Of a stretch of 64,000 nucleotides of DNA, positions 1 to 10,195 are shown piece after piece (the first letter of the stretch is position 1; every line of letters begins with the position of its first letter). The stretch spans positions 5,313,278 through 5,377,277 of the forward strand of contig JASKMD010000017.1 in the NCBI GenBank assembly GCA_030144725.1. The letters are read 5' to 3'. The notes under the pieces are model-generated. The model was not told the origin of the DNA, ran no database searches, and saw only the letters and a list, made by a program, of their open reading frames with translations. The DNA is from Haematococcus lacustris. Lineage: Eukaryota; Chlorophyta; Chlorophyceae; Chlamydomonadales; Haematococcaceae. The position numbers and the translations under genes are program-made.

Positions 1-570
1 TGTTCAGCGCTGCATTGCAGTCCCTGTCCAGCCACCTGCCTGGCTGTGGTGCTGGCTTGGCTTTGGCAGCCTTGCCCTTGCCCTTGCCCTTGGTGGGCTC
101 AGCTGCCGGCTTGCTGCGCTTGGCTGGAGGGGGAGTGCTGGGCCCTGGCTCTGAGGCTGCTGGCTGTGTGGCTGCCTGGCTGCTGCGTGGGGCCTGTGGG
201 GGCTTGCTGGGGGCCACTACTGGGCACCACATCAGGCCCCGTACTGGCTGGCCACGCTCCTGGCTCCAGGCTGGGCGCACCAGGCGGGGTTCCACCTGCC
301 CTGCTGGGGGCTTCCAGCCTGCAGGCCTTGTGGCACTGAGTTTGTCCAGCTCCTCCTCACAGGGCTGCTGGCCATTCACTGCTGAGCTGACCCGGCTGGT
401 GCGGTGCTCATCCACAAGCACCACCCTGCCCCTCAGTTGGTCTGTGCCCCTGGGCCTGCACACCACCTTGCAGCAGGCACGCAACACCGCATCAGCACCC
501 CAGCCTCCCTTGCTGCCAATGCCCGCTGCGCCATATAACACCACCAGCTGCCTGGCACGCCCATGGCGCC
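1..570 (-). pseudogene. Fanzor/TnpB-like nuclease, copy 1 (central and C-terminal part, cut by window edge)
   Basis: On the minus strand this encodes the RuvC-II to RuvC-III part of the Fanzor-like family seen complete at 48.0-49.5 kb. Visible landmarks are QLVVLYGAAGIGSKGGWGAD, then VLVDEHRTSRVSSAVNG, a basic/proline-rich linker ending KGKGKAAKAKPAPQPGRW, and LDRDCNAAL at the window edge. The last is the RuvC-III aspartate block typical of TnpB and Fanzor proteins. The coding similarity stops abruptly near 570, where an unrelated repeat begins, so the N-terminal half (including the RuvC-I Asp) is missing. The rest of the 3' end lies outside the window. Family membership rests on motif order and on near identity with the other copies here. 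It is a truncated copy, not a gene. Confidence 0.8.
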
Positions 571-715
571 GCATTGCGCCACTAGGCTCATATCTGCTGA
601 CACCTGCTGATACCTACTTATTCCCAGGAGGCGATGTCACTCACTCTCGCACCTCCAAAGGGCCACTTCCTAAAGGGCACTTCCAAAGGGCACCTACAAA
701 GGGCACAGCCCCCCG
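571..715. repeat. Dispersed repeat with short AAAGGGCA tandem units, copy 1
   Basis: This block begins with gcattgcgccactaggctca, which recurs exactly at 49,771. Both copies continue into a track of imperfect units built on tccaaagggca. Both directly abut or lie close to a truncated Fanzor-like copy, so this may be a second mobile element that inserted next to those copies. No coding function is evident. Confidence 0.7.
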
Positions 716-775
716 CACTCCTGGGCAGCATGACAGCAAGCTTCGATTGCATTGCATGAATAATGCATGCAATAA

Positions 776-812
776 CCTGTAACAGCATGGTATTCAAATC
801 CGCTGACCTTTG
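776..812. repeat. Short dispersed repeat (tgtaacaRcatggtattcaaatccgctga)
   Basis: A block of about 33 bp including catggtattcaaatccgctg recurs at 14,193-14,222. In both places it lies on the 5' (upstream) side of a Fanzor-like copy. It could be a remnant of that element's left flank or an unrelated repeat. The sequence from here to 975 shows nothing else recognisable. Confidence 0.5.
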
Positions 813-975
813 TTTGGTTTGACTGTAATAGCATGGAAGTGCCTCCTTCAGTTGTGCCGCTGGGAGGGCCTGGAGGGTCTGCCTGCCCCTGGCAAGGTGT
901 AGCAGCAGGGCTACAAGCCGGTCAATGAAGTAGTAGTAGACCTGGAGGCACACACAGCGATCTCGCAGCCTGTGT

Positions 976-1438
976 TTGATTACAGCTTGTGCTATATTTG
1001 GGTGTAGCATGAGCGCTGTAGGGATTAAAAGTCTCTACAATTACAAGTTGGCTATGCGCTGGGGGAAAGCCGCGGATGACCGGTGCCCACTATGCGGTGA
1101 AGCCGACAGTGCTACACACCTTCTCTCAGGCTGCAGCCGCACGGCATCCCTAATCCAAGAACGCCATAACGGGGCCGACCGCATCATCACTAAAGCCAAG
1201 GGAGCCCAAGGAGGAAACTTACACTACACAGACAATCGAGGTGATACGGACCTACCCAATGCCACGCTTCTAGAAACGTTAAGGGACCTCTTAGCAACGC
1301 CCGGATATCATCATGATCAATAACAAGACAAAAAGGAAACATGGCACGGACGAGCCAAACAAGCACGTTACTTTTGTGGAGATCACATACTGTGCGGACT
1401 CCAGATGGGCTGAGCAGTTAGAAAAGCTACCACACAAC
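976..1438 (+). pseudogene. Non-LTR retrotransposon reverse transcriptase, C-terminal remnant (left part)
   Basis: The plus strand encodes a segment with RCPLCGEADSATHLLSGCS. This CxxC...H...C knuckle is typical of the C-terminal tail of LINE-type reverse transcriptases. About 80 residues later, in a shifted frame, come KHVTFVEITYCADSRWAEQL and then the block that continues after the MITE at 1,439-1,913. The reverse transcriptase core (YxDD) is absent, and frame changes near 1,315 show decay. It is a dead 3' end of a LINE with no host function. Family assignment is from motif pattern only. Confidence 0.7.
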
Positions 1439-1913
1439 CAGGCTTGTGAATCTTCAGATTTTCAGATTTTCAGTTTTCAGATTTTCAATGAAATGAAATG
1501 AATTGAAAAACTGAAAGAGTTTCATCGTCAGTGAAACTGAGCGGATGCCGCTATTTCTCAGCCTATACTTTTAGTCGCGGCTTGTTTGTAGGCCTGCACT
1601 GGTTGATATGCAGAACTACGTAGTTTGCCAAAGGTCAGACATGCAAGCCATTCTTAAAGATGCAAGCCGTCCATGCTGTCCGTGGATCCGCCATCTGTGG
1701 CGTTTTCTGGCTTGCGCTTCTTCCGCTGTGGCTGTAGCGCGCTGGCGCTAGCCAAGCCAATCGCAGCACAGCCAATCACTCTGCAACACCCGATCTGCGA
1801 TCTGACCGGGGGCAGCACCCGGCACTTTCAGATGTGCAGTGAAAACGTCCAGATTTTCAGATGAAAATTTTCATTGAAAATCTGAATGAAAATCTGAAAT
1901 TTTCACAAGCCTG
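1439..1913. mobile_element. hAT-type MITE inserted in the LINE remnant
   Basis: The 475-bp element starts CAGGCTTGTGAA and ends with its inverted complement TTCACAAGCCTG. Subterminal inverted copies of TTCAGATTTTCA follow at both ends. It is flanked by a perfect 8-bp direct repeat CACACAAC (1,431-1,438 and 1,914-1,921), the duplication length made by hAT transposases. No transposase is encoded, so it is non-autonomous. Removing it rejoins the LINE sequence on both sides. Confidence 0.9.
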
Positions 1914-1921
1914 CACACAAC

Positions 1922-2202
1922 ACGTCGCCCTTGCAGAAGCCATGAGATCATTAGGCCATACCGTCACGCTCATACCCATCTTGCTAGGTATAGGTGGCAT
2001 CACCTACAACACGCACACCAAACTACACATAGATGCCCTGGGTATTTCACCTAGCAACACCACCAAGCTGCTCAACAAACTTACTAGACATGCGGTCATC
2101 AGCACAACATTGCCAAAACCAGCTATAGACTCAGGGCGGCGGGTGAGGTTCTCCTTTGCACCAAAGGTAAATGGTGGGAGCAGGCCGCGCCCCAGGCGGT
2201 AG
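1922..2202 (+). pseudogene. Non-LTR retrotransposon reverse transcriptase, C-terminal remnant (right part)
   Basis: This continues the LINE tail after the MITE. VALAEAMRSLGHTVTLIPIL is followed by LGIGGITYNTHTKLHIDALG and KLLNKLTRHAVIS, the conserved last block of many algal LINE reverse transcriptases. The reading frame differs by one base from the left part, so at least one indel occurred besides the insertion. A short arginine-rich end follows. From 2,203 to 2,447 I see only a (TTC)n tract and AT-rich sequence. Confidence 0.7.
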
Positions 2203-2447
2203 CTCCTCCCCTAATGCACGCCGGCCCCGCCGGGGTAGTCTTCTTCTTCTTCTTCAGAATGTAAGGCGCTTGCGGCCGCAATCATTGCGTCGTGGTCGAA
2301 GTTGTACAGGCGTGGCCACGGCTCCTGGGGTAAAAGGCTAATTATTAGTTAATCATTAGTTAGATTATCAAACGAGGGAAAACCGCACCCTAGCGGAGAG
2401 CAATTGACTAGGCAGGACATTGTTATGCAGGGCAGGGCAGGGCATTG

Positions 2448-3230
2448 TTATGGAGGAAGCATGGTGAGCAATTGATTAGGCAGGACATTGCATGCAACAT
2501 GAACGCATACACCGCTCACTCGTTTTTCGAATGTCTTGTTGGTGAAGTACATGCCCCCATCCTCTAGGCGCTCCCAGGCAGCGACCACTCGCTTTGTGCC
2601 ACTTGGCAGCACCAGCATCAGTGTGTTGGACTGAATCCACTTGTTGAAGTCCTGTTTGTCAGAGAATTCAATCTGTCTTTCTGTGCCCTCACTGTCCACG
2701 AGCAGAATTGTTTTGCTAGGGCCTGCAGGCATCGGGGAAGCTGGGCAATATGTACCATGCACTGCCTAGTAGCACCATCACTTCACGTCATCATGACTCA
2801 GCTGCAGCACCCACCTCCATCTGCAAATCCCTGGAGCAGAGCTGAGCGTACCAGCTGTGGCTGGATGCCAATGCATTCCAGCTCTTGGTTGCTGAGCCTG
2901 GGCACCATCTTCTGCTTGGCACCCACGTAGCCAGCTGCCACAAACTTTGACAGCACATCCGCCTGCTCATCTTCGGAAAGAAGGCTCATATATTGGGTAA
3001 GTTCTGCGGTAGATGCTTCCGGCAACCCGCTGGTGCTTGTTCGCGGCATGCATGCTGTCTGCCTGAATCGCTTTTGCTTTGGGGGAACAGCGGGTGCTGG
3101 ACTGGCACGGACGACGAGGCACAAGTGATTCTGTTTGCAAAGCTTCAACTGCATTGTCATTTACGCTGCATCGTATTCGTGCTGTAGTCAGCGTGGCTTG
3201 CATTGTATTGGATTGAATTGCATGAAACAT
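2448..3230 (-). CDS. Unrecognised protein fragment with a SAM-like segment (two exons)
   Basis: Two minus-strand blocks look coding and may be spliced together. The first (about 2,820-3,160) ends with SEDEQADVLSKFVAAGY, then MVPRLSNQELECIGIQ and LVRSALLQGFAD, a pattern like the five-helix SAM domain. The second (about 2,521-2,762) reads KTILLVDSEGTERQIEFSDK, then LVLPSGTKRVVAAWERLEDG and ends near KTFEKR. I do not recognise the full protein. No start is certain and the frame is lost on both sides, so it may be a decayed transposon or effector-like gene. The SAM-like label is inferred from hydrophobic spacing only. Confidence 0.4.
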
Positions 3231-3477
3231 TGCTAATTTCTAGCCATGCAATTTATAGCCATGCATCCGTACAGCCCTCATGTATAAAGGCTACAAAGTT
3301 TAATCCCTACAGCCCTCATGCAACACCAAAACCCTCAGCCTTCTGGTGTGTGTGCCTCCAGGTCTACTACTAGCAAGAGCTCTACCCTACTCTATAGCTC
3401 TTACTCACACACATCCCCTTTGTGAGGGGTTTGGTATCTCGGTTTTTTGATTGTCTTGCAGTAGCTGGCTACCGCCG

Positions 3478-3661
3478 CTACTTGCGCCGCCACTTACGCA
3501 GCAGGGCCTTGTCACGTAAGTACACCCACTCCTGGCCTGGCCTGCCTGGCTTTGGCATGGCTGGGCGGCCGTCCCAGTAGCACAGCTCAGTGGGGCGTGG
3601 GCCTGGCCCGACTGCACAGCGGCGGATGTTTAGCGCGGCTGAGACGTCCCGGTCATAGAAC
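3478..3661 (-). pseudogene. Fanzor/TnpB-like nuclease, second family, last exon (RuvC-III)
   Basis: A splice acceptor (tgtgcag) is followed directly by FYDRDVSAALNIRRCA and then RPTELCYWDGRPAMPKPG, ending LLRKWRRK and a stop. The DRDxxAALNI block is the RuvC-III signature of TnpB and Fanzor proteins. The downstream LCYW motif is shared with the other family in this window, but the rest differs, so this is a distinct lineage. No upstream exons with RuvC-I or RuvC-II can be found within the next kilobase; instead there is a 21-bp tandem repeat. It is probably an orphan terminal exon. Confidence 0.7.
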
Positions 3662-3780
3662 CTGCACATGGGTGTGGGAGATGCATGAAGTCAACCCATG
3701 CGCCATGTCATGTGGGATATGTTGCGGACATGCACATGTGCAGTGCCAGGCCAGTGCTTACCTGATGTTGTTGCGGCGGC

Positions 3781-3868
3781 GGTGTACAAGGTGTTGCAAT
3801 TGGCATACAAGGTGTTGCAATTGGTGTACAAGGTGTTGCAATTGGTGTACAAGGTGTTGCAATTGGTG
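3781..3868. repeat. 21-bp tandem repeat, four units
   Basis: Four copies of a unit tgtacaaggtgttgcaattgg lie head to tail, one with a variant start (catacaagg). The unit length is a multiple of three, so open frames run through it on both strands. I regard those frames as by-products. The segment from 3,869 to 4,429 has one short plus-strand frame starting at 4,000 (MAAPSPDDPNALGSDG...) with no recognisable relative, and otherwise nothing. Confidence 0.9.
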
Positions 3869-4429
3869 GTCACTAGGGAGCGACCGGCCCGACTATAATT
3901 ATATTTGTAGTTTTATATGGCTTGAGCACTTTTCTAGCTTTTATAGGTCTTGCATCCGCTTCCGAATCTTGCATCCGCTTCCACCGCCGACCAGCGCAAT
4001 GGCTGCGCCTAGCCCCGATGACCCCAATGCGCTAGGGTCGGATGGTCTGCCCAAGTTTGCCCATACCACCACGCAAACCTTGGAGGGAAGGAAAGCACTG
4101 TCGTTCAGGTGTAGAAGCAGGTCAAAGGCTTCACTACGCGCGCCAGTTATCGCCAATTATCGCCAGTTATTCGAATCAGCTCGATGAATAAGCTGGTCGT
4201 CTTCGCAAGAGCAGTAGCCAAGAGCAGCAGGTAGGAGGCGCTTGGAGCGTCAGCTTGGACTGTAGCATGGTTTGGTGTTTGCAAGCAAGGCAGCAACGGC
4301 GTAGAGCAGCAGCCAACAAGGAGGTAGCAAGGAGTCAGCAAGGCATGACACGGAGCAAAACTGTGAGTGGCCGGCCCCTGGACATGAGTGGCCCCCCATG
4401 CCCAGCCTAATCACAAGGATGCCTCTTGC

Positions 4430-6158
4430 TCAGGAGTCCCCAACATGGGGTTGGTAATCTTCATGCAAGTACTCGCTACGAAGTGCACCGATTTCGGTAG
4501 CGTTTGTTGCATTGGCACCTGCGAGTAACTCCGCATCTACTGGCAAGCGGCGCGTTAATCCTTGCATCAGAGTCCGTGCCGGCGCAAGCGAGCACGGACA
4601 CACCTCAGCTGCTCACAACCGATTGTTCTAGTGGTGAGTAATGGCACCAATGAGCGAACTCCGCCTGGCATCCAGCCGGAAGTACAATCACAGCACAGCC
4701 CGCCAGGCTCGCTCCGCGAGCCTTTTGTTGGTGCAGGCGGTGTTGGAGGGCCATCGTGGGGCTAGTAATGACTCGACATTGCAGCGAGGTGCGAATGGAT
4801 ATAGGTTTCTCTAGCCAGCCACACAGAAAAAGGGACCCCCTTGCACAAATCGGCATGTTGTGAGCTGACCACTCTGAGTGATTAGAATTTCGAGTCATTA
4901 CTCTGTTCGTAACTCTACGAAACAGCTGCTGGAATAGAAAGCACGGCAATCCATCAACCAGGCCCGCCTCCTCACCCTTTGGCGTGACCCGACTCTGCCT
5001 TGCAGAATTGACTAGCCTACTCCGACCGCCTGGACCTCGCACCCCCTTGCAGCCCCACCACCCCCTTGCAGCCCCACCACCCCCACCACCTCCCAGGCCC
5101 CGCAGAAGCCTCCCACCCCCTCCCGCCCCCGCACTGCCCCCTCACTGCCCCGCCAACCCTTCCCACCCCCTCCCACCCCTTCCCACCCCTTCCCAGCCCC
5201 TCCCACCCCCGCCACCCCCTCCCACCCCCTCCCACCCATGCCCACCCCTTCCCACCCCCTCCCAGCCCCTATCAATGTCGCCCCCTGGCCCTAGCAAGTC
5301 ATTGCAAGACGCAAACCCATGAGTCCCAGCCGGCAGCGTGCTCATCTTGCAGCACTTGTAAAGTCACCAAGGGCTGCTCACCTGCACAGTCCTAATGGCC
5401 TAAAAGCTACAGCAAGGAGGGCTAACGACATTGCCCAGGAGGCAGCAGCAGGCAGCAGGTGTTGGTGCCGCACCTGACCTGCCCCCCACTCCTGCTGCAC
5501 CCCCCTGGCAGCAGCAGGCAGCTGGTGCTGGTGCCGCCCCTGACCTGCTACCACCTCCTGCTGCACCCCCCTGGCAGGAGCTGGCGGCTGGTGCTGGTGC
5601 TGCCCCTGGGCTGCCCCCCCCTCCTGCTGCACCCCCCTGGCAGCAGCAGGCAGCAGGTGCTGGTGCTGCCCCTGGGCTGCCCACCCCTCCAGCTGCAATG
5701 GCCTACACACCTTGTGTGGCCTTACAGAGTGGCCAGGTAGTAGGTACTACTCACGAAGCGGTCAAGCAATGCACCAGCGTTGTATACTTCCGAGCATGGG
5801 TGGAGGAGCGTCGTTACATCGGTTTTGCGTGCCATGTGCATTGTTTTGACTGCTGCGACTGTCCCTGACTGTTTGCAGAGGCTACTGGGCCACGTCGGTC
5901 GCGGCGGTCGGTCGCGGCGAGGCCCGCATGAGCAAAACTGGCATGAATTTGAATGTCAAGATTCGAGCCGCCATAGCACTCAGCACAGTGCACAGTATTT
6001 AATGTTACAAGCTGCACCGCATAGCTGACAGAGTCCTCTATCCAGGGATGTGCGAAACCTAAATAGAAACCACGTGGCTGAGACGCGGCGTCGTTTTGAT
6101 TACCAGGGGTCGGTTTCCTATCATTTCCAGCCATTTTTTGAATGTTGGGGACACCTGA
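4430..6158 (+). mobile_element. TIR element A, copy 1 (TCAGG...CCTGA, 7-bp duplication)
   Basis: The left end reads TCAGGAGTCCCCAACAT. The right end, read on the other strand, is TCAGGTGTCCCCAACAT. The 1,729-bp element is flanked by a 7-bp direct repeat CTCTTGC (4,423-4,429 and 6,159-6,165). Its internal order is the same as in the copy at 57,379: a conserved 5' block with the short frame MQVLATKCTDFGSVCC, a proline-rich low-complexity stretch, a coding minisatellite, then a 3' block with a TATA-like tatttaatg. No known transposase domain is recognisable. The 7-bp duplication is unlike hAT (8) or Tc1/mariner (TA). I leave the superfamily open. Confidence 0.85.
5431..5868 (+). CDS. Element A protein segment with 22-residue Pro/Trp/Gln repeats
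   Basis: This is an open frame inside element A built of about four repeats of PPPAAPPWQQQAAGAGAAPG (66 bp each). It is followed by a unique segment AWVEERRYIGFACHVHCFDC ending in a stop. Equivalent frames occur in copies 2 and 3 with different repeat numbers. Just beyond, tgtttgcag followed by aggctactgggcc looks like a splice acceptor. The downstream block is nearly identical in copies 1 and 3 but gives a longer frame only in copy 2, so this copy is probably an internal-deletion derivative. Function is unknown; the repeats suggest a disordered, variable region. Confidence 0.5.
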   Translation: MPRRQQQAAGVGAAPDLPPTPAAPPWQQQAAGAGAAPDLLPPPAAPPWQELAAGAGAAPGLPPPPAAPPWQQQAAGAGAAPGLPTPPAAMAYTPCVALQSGQVVGTTHEAVKQCTSVVYFRAWVEERRYIGFACHVHCFDCCDCP

Positions 6159-6165
6159 CTCTTGC

Positions 6166-6840
6166 TGGCTGCAGGCTTGATGTTCACACTCCTGTCCCTT
6201 GCCCCCTTCTCCCTTCCCTACCCCGTCCCACCACCACTTCCGAGACTTCTACCCACCTACTTCCCCCCCTCCCCTCCCCCCCATCCCACGACACACGCTG
6301 GAGCTTGGAGCGGGCAGCCTGGAGCGCGCAGTCTGGAGCTGGACGTTGTTGTTGTGTTGTGTTGTGTGTTGCAGGGTACAGCGCAGCCCAGCCCAACCCA
6401 ACCCAGCCCAGCCCAGCCCAGCCCAGCCCAGCCCAACCATGGGGCATTGGGCATAGGCAGCAAGGCAAAGTGCTTAGCAGTCCCGTAGTGAGTGTTAACT
6501 AAAGCAAGGAGGTGCAACCGGTCCTTGCTTGTTGTGCACATAGCATAGGTGGTGTGTGAGGCATGAGTCAATGTGTTGTGGTGGTGGTGGTGTGTTGTTG
6601 AGGTGTTGTTGTGTTGTGTGGTGTTGCCACCTTCTTGCATCACCTTCTTGCATCAATGCCACCTTCTTGCATCAATGCATGTACTTAGCATCAGCGATAC
6701 ATAGTGTTCATCACCGCCTCTCAACGGCGCACCGTAAACATTTCATCAACTCACTTGTCTTGTGTATGAGCTTGCTATGAAAATGCGGGTCGATGGGCTG
6801 CTCACGGCTTGTTTGAGCTGACTTGACGTGAAAAGTACGC
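6166..6840. repeat. Gene-free low-complexity stretch with (CCCAG)n
   Basis: A pyrimidine-rich segment (6,200-6,290) is followed by a tandem CCCAG array at about 6,371-6,437 and by GTGTTGTG-rich sequence near 6,580-6,640. Open frames here follow the repeats. No gene is supported. Confidence 0.7.
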
Positions 6841-6841
6841 T

Positions 6842-6905
6842 CTTGCGTGGGGTCGAACCCGTAACCTCTCGCACTAGGCTGCTGAGCTACTGAGCCAAGA
6901 GTCCT
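6842..6905 (-). ncRNA. tRNA-derived, SINE-like head with pol III A and B boxes
   Basis: On the minus strand, TGGCTCAGTAG (6,887-6,897) fits the internal A box and GGTTCGACCCC (6,849-6,859) fits the B box, about 28 bp apart. Flanking CTCTTG and CAAGAG can pair like an acceptor stem. The T stem does not pair cleanly, so a functional tRNA is unlikely. A SINE head or a decayed tRNA copy fits better. AT-rich palindromic sequence (tataattata) lies just upstream. Confidence 0.5.
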
Positions 6906-7384
6906 ATAGCCTATAATTATAGCTTTATATAGCAATCCGAGCCAACTATAATTATATGGGCGTGGTCACCCCCGCCATTGGCTACTCATTTCTGCACGGA
7001 TGAAGCCGCCGACTGGTGCGATGGAATGTTCGTGGCCTGACGAGTGTGCAGCCAGCCCCAATGGTTTGCCGGGTGGCTGGCCCCCAACATGCGACGTGTT
7101 CTTGGGCTTCGCAGACACTCCTAGCGACTGCTATAAGCAGCCTGGACCAAGCGCGGCGTGAATTTCGCATATTTCTGGACAGTGCTGCTGCGTCCCAGAA
7201 CACATCGAGACCCTCTCCCATACTAGTGCGTCACCGCGACGGCGGAACATTGCCGAACCTGCTGCCAGGTACAAGTCGCAGAATCGCATGTTGCACAAGG
7301 CGGCCAATACATTGGAACTTGTGGCTCCCGAGCAATTACGAGCAACAACAATCGGTCAAAAAGATGCAGCAATTGTGCTGATAC

Positions 7385-8690
7385 ATGTGTTTGCCGCTGT
7401 GCAGGCCATTGAAGGCCATGGGTAGCAAGAAAAGGGCCGTGAAGGCTAAATGTGCCAACATGCAGAAAGCGAGGGAGGTTGTGGCACAGCGCAGGGCTGC
7501 AGAGGCTGCTGGTCCCCGTGAGGTTGAGGCGCAAGCAAAGGCTATTGCTGCTGAGGCTGAGGCCCAGGCTAATGCTGGTGCTGATGAGGCTGATGCGCAG
7601 TTGCACCAGCTACAAGCAGACCCGCAGCACAGTGAGCAACAGCTTGCTCACAACCAGCGCATGCAGCATCTACAGCAACAACTCCAGGAGAGCTTCAGCG
7701 CAAGGAGCAGCAGCTTGCTGACTTGGAGTCGCAGCAGCGGGCAGCTCTGCTGCAATGGGAGCAGCAATTAATTGAGCTGCAGCACCAGCTGGAGCAGCAG
7801 CAGGCGGACCTTAGCCGGAGGGAGCAAGATCTTACAGAGCGGCAGCACCAGCTGCAGCAGCAGCAGGCAGACCTGGATTCCAGGGAGCAGCAGCAAGCCC
7901 GCATCCAGACGTTGCCACAGCAGCTTCACAGTTTACAGCAAGAGCTCAAGGCCCAACAGGTGGCTGAAGTGCAACGCGTGGTGCAGCAGCAGCTGGCTCT
8001 TGCACCTCTTGCAGCAGCAGCAGGCAGACCTGCTACTGATGCAACAACAGGTGGAGAAGCAGCATTTGGCTTATTTGCAGGCTATCAGCAACAACCACCC
8101 CCTCCCAGACCCTTCTCCATGCTCTCGCGCAAAGTTGCCAAGCCCACTTCAAGGGTGAGTTGTGTGGTTGCACACTGCCTGTAGATGCACATGCCATCAA
8201 GTGCCACAGCAACTGCCAATCACTGAGCTCACATGCGCTGCCCGGTCCATGACACCACACTGAGATCATGCATTGTGGGATGCATGTGTGCATGTGCAGG
8301 CATCATATTGTGGCCCCCGCATTGTCCAACCCAACCCAGCCAGCGCCAAGCAGCCCTTCCTGCCTGCCACCACCACCTCTGCATGGGGGCACAGCCACTG
8401 AGTTGGCTGTGAGAGCCTGGGCGCGGTCTCTGACGAGGTACCTCAACGCATGTCGCATGCCTGAGCCTCAATGGGTCCCCTACGCTGCAGGTCGTCTCAC
8501 TGGGGGTGCAGAGGTGTGGTGGTTCCACCAGGTGTTTAACAACACCCCCGCTGCCACGTGCTGGATGGCCTTTGTGGGAGGCCTGTGTGCCCAACCCTTA
8601 GAGCGCGCATGGCAGCCAGCCCCGCAAACTTCAGCCACACGAGCCACAGCTCAGCGGGTGCAGTTTGCAGCCCCCACAGTGTTGACTAGC
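7385..8690 (+). pseudogene. Retrotransposon gag-like gene remnant (coiled coil plus capsid-like segment)
   Basis: The first part is a Gln/Glu/Leu-rich coiled coil (QLQRKEQQLADLESQQRAAL, QLEQQQADLSRREQDL). One base has been lost or gained near 7,690, so the coil continues in another frame. After a probable intron (donor near 8,155, acceptor about 8,298) comes LTRYLNACRMPEPQWVPYAA, then LTGGAEVWWFHQVFNN and CWMAFVGGLCAQPLERA. This matches the pattern of the retrotransposon gag (capsid) family: aromatic-rich helices with a WW and a following W..F. No protease, reverse transcriptase or integrase lies nearby. It is an orphan, frameshifted gag. Confidence 0.6.
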
Positions 8691-8782
8691 AGTGTTACAC
8701 CAGTGTACAACATTACTAGTTTCTTGCTGCAAAAGCCAGGCCAGCTTAACGTGTGCTGCATCCAACACACGTGCATCATCCT

Positions 8783-8834
8783 TAGCGCCGCATTGCAGTC
8801 CCTGTGCAGCCACCTGCCTGGCTGTGGTACTGGT
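8783..8834 (-). pseudogene. 52-bp scrap of the Fanzor-like C-terminus
   Basis: The minus strand encodes QPGRWLHRDCNAAL, almost identical to the RuvC-III block of the copies at 1-570, 48.3 kb and 51.1 kb. One of the two flanking aspartates is changed to His. Similarity ends sharply on both sides. It is joined to the sequence ggtcacccccgccattggct, which also occurs at 6,967. It is a tiny fragment left by rearrangement or partial mobilisation. Confidence 0.7.
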
Positions 8835-8969
8835 CACCCCCGCCATTGGCTGCACCCCTGATAACTATCCGACTAATCTATAAGAATTTCAGCGACTCTT
8901 GCGCAGGGCGGTGCAGCTCACGAGCGCGAGGCTAGCGGGCTGCTCGGGCTGATATGCACCTGTGCCGGG

Positions 8970-9767
8970 GCGGGCGGGGGTGCTGGGAGATCGGGTCGCG
9001 TTGTGCCGGAGATGCCCTGCTTAGTGGGGCTGTGATCAGCAAACAGCTAACGCGCTCAGTGGCTCAACTTTTCAGCTTTTTATATTTTTTGTCGGGCGCA
9101 ATACCCCCCCTGACATGTGTTCTAGTGCTAGTGCTAGTGCTGATGACATGTGTAAGGGTGTTTGTATGGCGTGTGGCCTGTCCCTGCACCCGAACAGCGT
9201 GCAACTCGTGTCACGTCAAAATCCTTGTAATAAGCACTTTTTCGGGCTGCCATAACTGTCCAACGAGGACGTCAATTGATGGATTGCCAGTTCAGCGCGG
9301 CTCCTTGTGTGGTCACCTAACGTGTATGGAAAACAGAAACGCGTTGTCTCGATGTGTGGGCCATTTCATGTGGGGGGGTGAACACTCATATCAGCTCAGT
9401 TTATGCATCTTTTTGACTGATTTTAGCAGCGTTTGGCTGCGAAAGAACCACAAACACCGATGCGGAGACCACCTTGACATTGCTGTCACATGTGGACAGA
9501 ACCCGTGTTGAAGAATGCGATTTGAAGCGCTGTTGCATGCTGATTTGAAAAATAGTTTGGATACGCCAATCACGCCGGGCTGGGTCCAGGCTGCCTACAG
9601 CCGTCGCTAAGAGTGTCTGCGTGGCGCCAGAACACGTCGCGTGTTGGGGGCCAGCCACCCGGCAAACCGGGGGTGTTGGAAGTTGGGGTCGCGTTGTGTC
9701 GGGAATGGGCTGCTTAGTGGGGCTGGGATCAGCGAGCAGCTATCGCGCTCAGTGGCTCAGTTGCATG
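8970..9767. repeat. Pair of diverged direct repeats (possible decayed LTRs)
   Basis: About 85 bp at 8,990-9,075 (from gggtcgcgttgtgccgg to gctcagtggctcaac) recur at about 9,683-9,767, with several mismatches and about 690 bp between starts. Part of 9,565-9,660 is also inverted relative to 7,066-7,165. The pattern fits a nested, decayed retroelement. No coding region is supported between them. Confidence 0.5.
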
Positions 9768-10195
9768 CAGTGATGGGTAATACAAGATACGTGTATCGAT
9801 ACCGATACCGATTTTTTGTATAATACCAAAATGCACGTATCGTATTAAAAAATACAAGTGCCGGCCGGCAAGTTGCGTGGATGCCTTCGATGCAGCTGCT
9901 GGTTGCTGCCACAACTAGAGTCCGCGCTTAAGGCATGCCGCGCGGGCTAAAGCCATCGGCCTGCTCCCGGAGCAGTCGGTCGCATGTGCCGGTTATACAT
10001 GCAAGAACATCAGAGTTGGGAGGCCCTGACTTTCCAACGTCGCCGTGCTGCCCAGACATCAAGGACAGGCTGCAGACTGGCTGCGCTGCTCCTTTCACGC
10101 GTGACATGTCGCTGTATTGTATCGATACAAAAATACACGTTTTTTCTTCTATTTTCTTGTATTTCCTGTATCGATACACGTATTACCCATCACTG
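9768..10195. mobile_element. hAT-type MITE with perfect 8-bp duplication
   Basis: The 428-bp element begins CAGTGATGGGTAATAC and ends GTATTACCCATCACTG, which is its exact inverted complement. Long AT-rich inner arms contain TGTATCGATAC. The flanking direct repeat is GTTGCATG (9,760-9,767 and 10,196-10,203). These are classic hAT ends. No transposase is present. The element interrupts the repeat block that resumes at 10,204. Confidence 0.95.

Noticed and set aside
6842..6905. Functional tRNA gene
   Set aside because: A and B boxes and a partial acceptor stem are present, but the T stem does not pair properly and no clean anticodon arm can be drawn. Listed as SINE-like instead.
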